DNA of 19,655 nt from Pirellulaceae bacterium. GTDB lineage: Bacteria; Planctomycetota; Planctomycetia; Pirellulales; Pirellulaceae. The translations under genes were made by a program, and so were the position numbers. How positions within the stretch are numbered: position 1 is the first letter of the stretch; each line of letters opens with the position of its first letter. Where the stretch lies: positions 1 to 19,655 of the forward strand of contig JABDKS010000951.1 in assembly GCA_013002105.1 (NCBI GenBank), written 5' to 3'. The notes below the pieces were generated by a model. The model had not been told where the DNA came from and ran no database searches. It saw nothing but the letters and a program-made list of their open reading frames with translations. This document shows positions 1-7,035 of the stretch, one piece after another.

Positions 1-543
1 GGCCCCTTTGCCGGTGGCCCAATGTCCCAGGGCGCCCCTTTTGCTGATGGTGGCACACGCGCCGGGGGCGGACTACCCACGACCTCGCCCGGCAGTGAAA
101 CTGGAACTCGACCCGTCAAACCAAGCGACGCGTTAAAGTTTGAGCGCCCCGACGGTTGGCGTGACGGTAAAATGAGCAGCATGCGGTTAGCCGCGTTCAA
201 TGTCGGCCCCGAAGCCGAATCGGCGGAAGTCACCGTGATGGCCGCCGGTGGCGACCTGCGGGCCAACGTCGCACGTTGGATTGGTCAAGTCATCGGCGAG
301 CAACCCGCCACGGACGTCGTCGACACGGCCCTAGAGAACGCTGAAAAGCTGGACGTTAGCGGACGCCCTGCTCAACGGTTCTTGTTGACAGGGACCGACG
401 CGGACAGTGGCAATGCGATCGACGCGACGATCGTTCCACTCGATAGCGGCGCCAGTATGTTTATCAAAATGACCGGACCCGTAGCGACCGTGAACGAACA
501 ACGCGATGCGTTGGGATCGTTCCTGCAATCGTTGAAATTCTAA
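1..543 (+). CDS. Conserved hypothetical protein, 5' end outside the window
   Basis: The frame is open from base 1 to a TAA at 541-543 (about 180 visible residues), so the ATG at 22 is probably internal and the true start lies upstream. The first 35 residues are rich in Gly, Pro, Ala, Ser and Thr and contain a PFAGG/PFADGG near-repeat, which suggests a flexible linker after an unseen N terminus. The rest (about residues 45-180) looks like one compact alpha/beta domain. It opens with an F-x-R-P-x-GW motif followed by a segment MRLAAFNVG and a region with AAGGDLRANVARW. This resembles a small secreted or lipoprotein-type domain I associate with planctomycetes, but I cannot name a function. It lies 53 bp upstream of the cytochrome c assembly gene in the same direction, so cotranscription is plausible. 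No catalytic motif is visible. Confidence 0.75.
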   Translation, partial: GPFAGGPMSQGAPFADGGTRAGGGLPTTSPGSETGTRPVKPSDALKFERPDGWRDGKMSSMRLAAFNVGPEAESAEVTVMAAGGDLRANVARWIGQVIGEQPATDVVDTALENAEKLDVSGRPAQRFLLTGTDADSGNAIDATIVPLDSGASMFIKMTGPVATVNEQRDALGSFLQSLKF

Positions 544-596
544 GTACATCAACGATTCCCATCCCACCTACTGACTCATTGAACCGAAGTAAAACC

Positions 597-3500
597 ATGG
601 CAACTGCTTCACCCACCGCCTCGGATAACGAATCCCGCGACGACGAACTTGCGTCAATTGGATCGGACATCTTGATGGCCCTGGGGTCATTAAAACTAGC
701 GGTAGGATTATTCGCGTGCTCGTTGGTTCTCGTTTTCGTCGGCACTTTGGCGCAAGACGAAATGAACATGCAGGAGGTCAAGCAGCGGTACTTTACCTCT
801 TGGTTGGCGATGATGCCGGTCGACGATTTCTTTCCCCAAGCGTTCTTTCCCCACACCGAACGGTTGTCGTTGCGGATCCCGTTTCCCGGCGGCGCCCTGA
901 TCGGGATGTTGTTGATGATCAACCTGGTGGCGGCCAAAGCAACCCGATTTAGAATTCACGCTTCTGGCGGAAAACTGACCGCCGGCATCGGACTGCTGAT
1001 CCTGGGTGTGCTGATCGCGGGGTTGATCATCGCCAGCGGACACAGCAGTGACGGGCTGCAGGGCAACCCGCCAATCAGTTACGACAGTCTGTGGCGTTGC
1101 ATGCAGGCAGTACTCGCGATCGGATGTGCTGGCGCGGTTTACGGTGCCGTGCGAACAAACCACACACTGCTGCGCATCCTCAGTACGGTGCTGGCGGTGA
1201 TCTGTGGCGGTTACCTACTGCATACCATCGCGTACGACTATCGAATCGGGGATCCGGGATTACGGATTGTCTGGCAATTGACCAAAGGTTTCGGTGCCGC
1301 GTTCGTACTGATGCTTGGCTGTCTGTTGGTGTTTGACAAACAAGGCGGCAATGTCCTCTTGCACCTGGGCGTCGGTCTGCTGATGTTCGGTCAATTCGTC
1401 TTTGGCGATCGGCAACTCGAACAGCGTCTGAATTTGATCGAAGGTCAATCGAGCAATGCGTTGGTGAACCTGGATCAAATCGAACTGTCATTCATTCAGA
1501 CGATCGACGACGTCGAAAAAGTCATTGGTGTACCGGGTAGTCGGCTTCGCGAATCGGCGGATACCAATCGAGTGATCTCGGACGAAACGCTGCCGGTGGA
1601 TATCAAAGTCGTCGAGTTCATGGACAACTCCAAACTTCAACGCGCCAGCGATACGAATCTGGCAACCGCGGGCGAAGGACTGCGGGCGCAAGCGATTGAA
1701 CAGCGAAAAAGCGGCGGGACGGACAGTAAAATCAACGTCGCGTCGGCCTACGTCGAATTATTGGACAAAGAGTCCGGCGAATCACTTGGCACACACCTGG
1801 TGAGTCAATGGATGTCCGATCGCGGGATTTTGACGCTCGACGCGAACGCCGCGGACGAGTTCGATCTCGTCACACTGAACGATCAAGAATACAAAATTGG
1901 ATTGCGGTACCACCGTGAAGTCAAACCGTACTGGGTGCAACTGGAAGACGTCCGTCGGATCAACTACAGCGGCACCGAAACACCGCGCGACTACTCGTCG
2001 TTCATTCGCATCGTTGATCCCGCAACAGGAGAAGATCGGCGTGAGCGTGTTTGGATGAACAACCCGTTGCGATATCGCGGAGAAACCTTTTTTCAGTCCA
2101 ATTACGAAGCGCTCCCTAACGGCAAGGAGTGGACCAGCCTGCAAGTCGTCCGCAATTCTGGTTGGCTGATTCCCTACGTCGCGTGCAGCATCACCGCCTT
2201 GGGAATGTTGGTGCACTTTTTGGGCACCCTGACGCGGTTCCTGCGACGCCGCGAACGCGAAGTCGCCCGACAACTGACCGTCAACCCGATTGAGCCGCGA
2301 TCGTCCACACCCGTCTATGCGACGGTCGGCATCTATGCATTCTTGGTACTGGGAATGCTCCATCCGTGGACCGCGTTTTCCTATGGTCGTCCCGACGTAT
2401 CGACAGCGGCTGCGACTGACGAAACGAGCGGCGAAGAACCGAATGGCGATAAAACCGACGTAGACAAGGACGCCAAAGCCGCCAGCAAAAGCGATGACGC
2501 AGAATTCGACTTCAAGAACGCTGGTGCGATCCCCGTTCAGTTCGGTGGCCGGATCATGCCGCTGGACGCCTACGCCCGCCAAACGCTCAAAGCGATGAGC
2601 AATCGAGAGTCACTGCCCATCGAATCGGTACCTGCCGGGATCAAGGAGCGGATTGCTGATGGAGCCAAGAAATTGTCGGCCATCCAGTGGCTGATGGAAG
2701 TCGCGATCGATGAACCCACCATTCGCTTTTTGCCAATGTTCCGAATCGACGCCGAAGAAGTTCGTGCAGAATTGGATGTGCCACGTCGCAAAAGCAAACT
2801 CTATTCGCTTGATGAAATCGGCGGCAACTGGGAGCGAGTTAATCGACTGATCCAAGCAGCCGGCGGAAAAGATCCCGCTGATCGCTCCTTCAAAGAGAAA
2901 AAGTTGATTGAATTGGATCTGCGGACACGGCACTACACACTGACCAGCACATCGTTTCAATTGCCAATTCCGCAGGCGCTGCCCGATGAGCTACCACCAG
3001 ACATCAGTCGCGAACGCGCACAGATCTTTGTAATTCAGGAGCTTCAACGAAAACTGGAAGCTCTCAAGCGGATGCGTTCTCCCAACATCATTCCCCCGAC
3101 CGAGGCCGTGGCGACCGATGCGGTCGACGGCGCTGACTGGACTGCGTTTGGACCGGCATTTTTTGACGACGCCAAAGCCAGCATCAACTCCGGCGATGAT
3201 GCCAGTCGCGCTGGCGTGATGACCTTTGGCGAAATGATCAGCGCCTACGGCAACAACAACCCGACTGATTTTAATCGTGCCATCGAGAAACATTTGGCCG
3301 CTGTGCAAAGCTATCCGGTTCCCGGTTACGAACCATCGGTCGTTTCACTCGAGCGTTGGATGCAAGCGACTTGGCCGACCGGCGTGGCGATGTTCTTGTA
3401 CGTGGCAATGTTCGTATTGGGACTGATTTATTTCATTGCCAATTTGCCACGATTGCGAACTGCCGTTTGGGGCATGCTGATCGTCACGTTCGCCATCCAC

Positions 3501-4265
3501 ACGATCGCCATCGTCTGTCGGATTTTGATCACCAACCGAGCACCGGTGATCAACATCTATTCATCAGCGGTCTTTGTTGGATGGGCCGCAGTTGGATTCG
3601 GCCTGATTGTCGAAGCGATCTATCGACGAGGCACCGGCAACATGCTGGCGGCCACAGCAGGAACCTTGACTCTGTTGGTTGCTTACGGCCTGAACACCGG
3701 CGACACGATGCCGGTCCTGCAAGCCGTGCTCGATACGCAGTTTTGGCTCACCACGCATGTGATCAGCGTTTCACTTGGGTATGTCGCAACGCTTGTTGCG
3801 GGCACCTTTGGCATTGGCTATCTGATCGCCAACTGGAGCGGTGCGAAAGCTCAAACACAGCAAGAACTCTATCGTTGTTGTTATGGAACGGCTTGCTTTG
3901 GAATCCTGTTCAGTTTCGTGGGCACACTGCTGGGCGGACTGTGGGCCGACGATAGCTGGGGACGATTCTGGGGCTGGGACCCCAAGGAAAATGGCGCGCT
4001 GTTGATTGTGATTTGGAATGCGATGCTCCTGCACGCACGCTGGGATGGCATGGTCGCCGCTCGCGGTTTTTCCATTCTGGCAATTGGCGGCAACATCATC
4101 ACCGCCTGGAGTTGGTTTGGCACCAACGAACTTGGCATCGGACTGCACAGCTACGGTTTCACGTCCGGCGTGTTGATGTGGTTGACGATTTTCATCGCCA
4201 GCCAACTGGTCTTTATCGTGGCCGGGTTGTTGTTCATCCGTAAACCACCGGAACAGGCTTTCTAG
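597..4265 (+). CDS. Fused ResB-CcsA cytochrome c biogenesis protein (system II)
   Basis: The product is a 1222-residue polytopic inner-membrane protein joining the two halves of the system II cytochrome c synthase, which moves haem across the membrane and attaches it to CxxCH apocytochromes. The ResB (Ccs1) half spans about residues 30-590. It has TM segments near 33-50, 99-113, 128-147, 171-186, 191-207, 232-246 and 253-269, a large extracytoplasmic domain (about 271-525, with RYRGETFFQSNYEA typical of ResB), and TM segments near 530-550 and 575-595. An acidic Lys/Asp linker and a soluble region beginning FGGRIMPLDAYARQTLKAM follow, as in the large fused proteins of Bacteroidetes. The CcsA half (about 920-1222) carries the haem-handling WWD motif WGRFWGWDPKE near 1121-1131, flanked by candidate haem-ligand histidines H1054 and H1184. 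H256 and H540 are candidate ligands in the ResB half. I chose ATG 597 over an in-frame TTG at 579, because 597 is a normal start and neither has a strong ribosome binding site. It may be the second gene of an operon. Confidence 0.93.
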   Translation: MATASPTASDNESRDDELASIGSDILMALGSLKLAVGLFACSLVLVFVGTLAQDEMNMQEVKQRYFTSWLAMMPVDDFFPQAFFPHTERLSLRIPFPGGALIGMLLMINLVAAKATRFRIHASGGKLTAGIGLLILGVLIAGLIIASGHSSDGLQGNPPISYDSLWRCMQAVLAIGCAGAVYGAVRTNHTLLRILSTVLAVICGGYLLHTIAYDYRIGDPGLRIVWQLTKGFGAAFVLMLGCLLVFDKQGGNVLLHLGVGLLMFGQFVFGDRQLEQRLNLIEGQSSNALVNLDQIELSFIQTIDDVEKVIGVPGSRLRESADTNRVISDETLPVDIKVVEFMDNSKLQRASDTNLATAGEGLRAQAIEQRKSGGTDSKINVASAYVELLDKESGESLGTHLVSQWMSDRGILTLDANAADEFDLVTLNDQEYKIGLRYHREVKPYWVQLEDVRRINYSGTETPRDYSSFIRIVDPATGEDRRERVWMNNPLRYRGETFFQSNYEALPNGKEWTSLQVVRNSGWLIPYVACSITALGMLVHFLGTLTRFLRRREREVARQLTVNPIEPRSSTPVYATVGIYAFLVLGMLHPWTAFSYGRPDVSTAAATDETSGEEPNGDKTDVDKDAKAASKSDDAEFDFKNAGAIPVQFGGRIMPLDAYARQTLKAMSNRESLPIESVPAGIKERIADGAKKLSAIQWLMEVAIDEPTIRFLPMFRIDAEEVRAELDVPRRKSKLYSLDEIGGNWERVNRLIQAAGGKDPADRSFKEKKLIELDLRTRHYTLTSTSFQLPIPQALPDELPPDISRERAQIFVIQELQRKLEALKRMRSPNIIPPTEAVATDAVDGADWTAFGPAFFDDAKASINSGDDASRAGVMTFGEMISAYGNNNPTDFNRAIEKHLAAVQSYPVPGYEPSVVSLERWMQATWPTGVAMFLYVAMFVLGLIYFIANLPRLRTAVWGMLIVTFAIHTIAIVCRILITNRAPVINIYSSAVFVGWAAVGFGLIVEAIYRRGTGNMLAATAGTLTLLVAYGLNTGDTMPVLQAVLDTQFWLTTHVISVSLGYVATLVAGTFGIGYLIANWSGAKAQTQQELYRCCYGTACFGILFSFVGTLLGGLWADDSWGRFWGWDPKENGALLIVIWNAMLLHARWDGMVAARGFSILAIGGNIITAWSWFGTNELGIGLHSYGFTSGVLMWLTIFIASQLVFIVAGLLFIRKPPEQAF

Positions 4266-4422
4266 TAGTCCGTCGGCATCGAACTGATGCGTAGGATGTT
4301 GTGCTTGCAGGCACTGTCATCGGTTTTGGCGCGTATCAGTACGGCACGCTGCGACTGGACCTGCCGCCCAAGCATTTGGCGGGCACACGACAGCATGTTC
4401 AACATCGATGTTGGATTGTGCA
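4266..4422. other. Convergent intergenic interval
   Basis: This 157-bp space separates two convergent genes. An imperfect hairpin is visible at about 4362-4383: CCGCC pairs with GGCGG and AA with TT, with one bulged C and the loop GCAT. No T-run follows it on either strand, so I do not call it an intrinsic terminator. Short open frames through the interval have no recognisable product. Confidence 0.3.
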
Positions 4423-5763
4423 CTACTGCCGGATCAATTCGCCACCGGACCAATGAGCCGCCCGTTTGATCCTAGGTGACGGTTGAGCCTGCGGGTTGAT
4501 TGGTGTCGCGTGACTGGGTGGAACGAACAGATCCAGCATCCCTGCGGTCTGTCGTGAGATGGGTACCAATTCACTGTGGTCCGGTGCGATCGCGTGTGCC
4601 AGTTGGATCGACGCAATCGCATTTTCGCTTGAACGCGCCAGCGGCCGGTCGTGGCCACAAATCACGATGCCGGGTTGCAACAGTTCGTAGCCTCGTTGGC
4701 CACTGCATGTGCCGTGCAATCGCAGTTGCCAATCGGTCATGTCAAAATGCAACGAGACCAAATCGTAGGGTATATCGCCCGCGCGGGCCTGAATCGAGTC
4801 GACATCCACCGCAAAATCCAATTCTTCTTGTAACGAACGCAACAATGATCGACCCATCCAACCGTTGTGTGCCCGCAAAGAACCCGAGATGTTGACCGCT
4901 TCATTGGGAACCACCCAACATCGCTCCAATGCCAAGTCGGCCGTTCCGGTGAACCGATGCGGCAAGTCCTCAAACAATCGACTCAGTTCTATTTGTGTAA
5001 ACCGCGATCCACCTAAATCGATGGACCAAGCACCGTCACGCTGCAATTCCCATTGCAACGTTCCCAGGAACTCTGCGTCGGGACCCAATCGCTCCAACAG
5101 CGGAAAGTAGCCGGCCAGAGCAGAGCAGGGCAGGGCAGTGGGCCCGGTTTCGAGCGTCCACTGTGTGCGGGGAATTTCGCTGCCGCGATCACGGATCACC
5201 GAAACCTTGATCGGCGACTGACTGCGCCCGGCTTGGACACAATGGATCGTGGCTTGAACCGAATTGGGCCTCGGTTTGATCCACGCGTCGACACTCGGCA
5301 GCGGCAACGAACCGGTGTCACTGTGAATCGTCACATCAATAGCAGACAGTTGCATCGGAACTTGAGTCAATTCAGGTCGACACAAGTAGCGATCGTGTAC
5401 AAGTTGCCAAGCATGTTCGATCTGCGGCGATTGTATCTCGGTTTGATGCAGTGAGATCCCAATGCGATCGTCCTCCTGCAGCCATGTCACCTTTCGCACC
5501 CGAGCGACTTCCAGCAGGGTTTCGGGTTCAATCAGTACAAGATTCTGCAGTGACCATTTCGTCGGTGAAACGCGGTCGAAGTCTTCGATTTGGACAACCA
5601 ATCCAGTGTCGCGAGACAATTGCGATTCCAGGGCCCGCAGTTGCCGATGATGAACCCAAGGTGTCCACGACACCAGGATCATCAAAACCACAAACCCGGT
5701 TGGGACCGCGCAGCAGAAAACGAACAATAACCGAGCGATCGCCCGCTCTGTTCGTTCATGCAT
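4423..5763 (-). CDS. Membrane-anchored hypothetical protein, AsmA/TamB-like appearance
   Basis: The 446-residue protein has a positively charged N terminus (MHERTERAIARLL), then one hydrophobic helix at about 11-33 (LLFVFCCAVPTGFVVLMILV), and then a long domain without further membrane helices. The architecture is therefore an inner-membrane anchor with a periplasmic domain of about 410 residues. Just after the anchor, residues of the type LESQLSRDTGLVVQIEDF followed by WSLQNLVLIEPET resemble the start of AsmA-like proteins, which hold a beta-rich lipid-transport groove. The similarity is by eye and weak, so the family is a suggestion only. The start is supported by AAAGGA eight bases upstream of the ATG at 5763 on the minus strand. 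A run of four CAGRG pentamers lies inside the gene at 5116-5135. It is convergent with the ResB-CcsA gene and divergent from the transporter, so it is probably a single-gene transcript. Confidence 0.8.
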   Translation of the reverse strand: MHERTERAIARLLFVFCCAVPTGFVVLMILVSWTPWVHHRQLRALESQLSRDTGLVVQIEDFDRVSPTKWSLQNLVLIEPETLLEVARVRKVTWLQEDDRIGISLHQTEIQSPQIEHAWQLVHDRYLCRPELTQVPMQLSAIDVTIHSDTGSLPLPSVDAWIKPRPNSVQATIHCVQAGRSQSPIKVSVIRDRGSEIPRTQWTLETGPTALPCSALAGYFPLLERLGPDAEFLGTLQWELQRDGAWSIDLGGSRFTQIELSRLFEDLPHRFTGTADLALERCWVVPNEAVNISGSLRAHNGWMGRSLLRSLQEELDFAVDVDSIQARAGDIPYDLVSLHFDMTDWQLRLHGTCSGQRGYELLQPGIVICGHDRPLARSSENAIASIQLAHAIAPDHSELVPISRQTAGMLDLFVPPSHATPINPQAQPSPRIKRAAHWSGGELIRQ

Positions 5764-5850
5764 CTGGGGAATCCTTTCCCTATGTCGGTGGGTCGATTGG
5801 GTTGCGAATCGACGACGGAGCTACCCAACTTTTATCCATGCGATCAGCGA

Positions 5851-5875
5851 CAGACCCGGACCGAAGTCCGATCTG
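5851..5875 (+). promoter_or_regulatory. Hairpin in the region upstream of the SBF transporter gene
   Basis: CGGAC at 5857-5861 pairs with GTCCG at 5866-5870 around a CGAA loop. An outer CAGA/TCTG stem (5851-5854 with 5872-5875) extends it across a small internal loop. It lies about 90 bp before the transporter start, in the 202-bp divergent intergenic region. There is no T-run. It may be an mRNA leader structure or a protein site, or chance. I could not identify convincing promoter boxes for either divergent gene here. Confidence 0.25.
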
Positions 5876-5965
5876 CGATTCTTCCGCTAAACTAGGCTGC
5901 ACTCGATGCCGCGATAGTAGATTCACGGCCAGATCCACCGATAGGCCGTTTGGGAAAACTGCAAC

Positions 5966-6940
5966 ATGTGGGGACTCCTCACGAAACAATGGTTTTTGAT
6001 TGCATTGGCGATTTGCTTCGCCACGGCCTATTTGCTTGCCGAAACCCTTGCTCCGCTGCTGGAAATGACAATCCTGCGCGGCAGCATTGTGTTTGTAGTG
6101 ATGTGGGCCATGGGGGTGACACTCAAAGCCGATACGATTCGACAGAGCATCCACCAACCAATCCCCAGCTTGCTAGCAATCACGATCAACATGTTGGTCG
6201 TCCCTCTGCTTTGCATTCCCACACAGTGGGTGTTGCCGCCACATCTTTTTGGCGGATTGTTCGTTGCGGCGATCGTTCCCTGCACGCTCGCATCGGCATC
6301 GGTATGGACCCGCAAGGCAAACGGTGACGATTCGATCGCAATGATGACGACCGTTGTGACCAACTTGGCCTGCATTGCGGTGGTCCCGATTGGAATCTCG
6401 TTGGTCCTTTCGCAACAAGCGCAAGTGGACGCGATGATGCAAATAAAAAAGCTATCGATTCTGGTCGTGTTGCCGCTGGTATTGGCGCAGATCATGAGAC
6501 GCGTCGCATTGGCACCTTGGGCCGATCGCAACAAGTCGCGGATTTCGGTTTTCAGTCAGATCGGTATCCTGGCGATGGTCGTGTTCGGCGCAGTTGCCAG
6601 TGGTAACTTTCTTTCCTCTGACAAGACCTCGTCAACGACCTGGATCGCGGGCATCGTGATCGTTTCCGCTGCCGCTGCGATTCACGTCGGCGCTTTGTGG
6701 TTGGGGATTGTTGTTGCCAAACGAACGGGCCAAACCCGTGATCGACAGATCGCCGTGGGGATTGCCGGAAGTCAAAAGACGTTGATGGTGGGGCTACAAA
6801 TCGCGATTGATTGTGGTGTCAGTGTCATTCCAATGCTGATTTATCATTTCAACCAATTGGTCATCGACACGATCATCGCAGCCCGCTGGAAGGACGCGTC
6901 GTCACGACAGTCAGCCTCTAGCGAGACGCCGGAGGACTGA
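5966..6940 (+). CDS. SBF/BASS-family transporter (YfeH-like)
   Basis: The product is a 324-residue integral membrane protein of the bile acid:sodium symporter superfamily, closest by eye to the SBF-like branch (YfeH type). About nine or ten hydrophobic helices run from residue 9 to about 300. Family marks include VMWAMGVTLKAD near the first third, the crossover-helix segment IVPCTLASASVWTRKANGD near 108-126 and a second crossover-like segment AVGIAGSQKTLMVGLQIA near 260-277. This fold moves organic anions with sodium. The real substrate is unknown, since members of this branch rarely have one assigned. The C terminus (about 305-324) is polar and probably cytoplasmic. The ATG at 5966 is preceded by GGGAAAA at about minus 15, a weak ribosome binding site. 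The gene is divergent from the AsmA-like gene and 95 bp upstream of rlmKL, with no functional link to the latter. Confidence 0.85.
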   Translation: MWGLLTKQWFLIALAICFATAYLLAETLAPLLEMTILRGSIVFVVMWAMGVTLKADTIRQSIHQPIPSLLAITINMLVVPLLCIPTQWVLPPHLFGGLFVAAIVPCTLASASVWTRKANGDDSIAMMTTVVTNLACIAVVPIGISLVLSQQAQVDAMMQIKKLSILVVLPLVLAQIMRRVALAPWADRNKSRISVFSQIGILAMVVFGAVASGNFLSSDKTSSTTWIAGIVIVSAAAAIHVGALWLGIVVAKRTGQTRDRQIAVGIAGSQKTLMVGLQIAIDCGVSVIPMLIYHFNQLVIDTIIAARWKDASSRQSASSETPED

Positions 6941-7023
6941 CTTGGGTCGGTTGATTCTGACGCTCGCTCCGATTCGTCGCCGATGTCCCGTCCGCGCGTT
7001 CTATCTATCCAGCCAACAATAGT

Positions 7024-7029
7024 TATGCT
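7024..7029 (+). promoter_or_regulatory. Possible -10 box giving a leaderless rlmKL transcript
   Basis: TATGCT lies exactly six bases before the ATG of rlmKL, with GCTGAC between them. This is the same spacing as the stronger box TATGAT-GCCAAC-ATG in front of the leucine leader peptide. No good -35 box is visible at 16-19 bases, so this is a weak call. No Shine-Dalgarno sequence is seen before the gene, which agrees with leaderless initiation. Confidence 0.3.
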
Positions 7030-7035
7030 GCTGAC

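Noticed and set aside
1782..2582. A 266-codon minus-strand open frame within the ResB-CcsA gene
   Set aside because: Antisense shadow of a well-supported gene. The protein is basic and low in recognisable motifs.
3356..3955. A 199-codon + strand open frame overlapping the CcsA half
   Set aside because: It is an alternative frame of the CcsA coding region, rich in Arg, His and Cys, and the true frame has the WWD haem motif.
4287..4469. Small + strand ORF in the convergent interval after the ResB-CcsA gene
   Set aside because: It is rich in Cys, Arg and Trp, overlaps the end of the minus-strand gene and has no ribosome binding site. Another frame here reads GTVIGFGAYQYGTLRLDLPPKHLAG and looks somewhat protein-like, but has no good start and cannot be supported.
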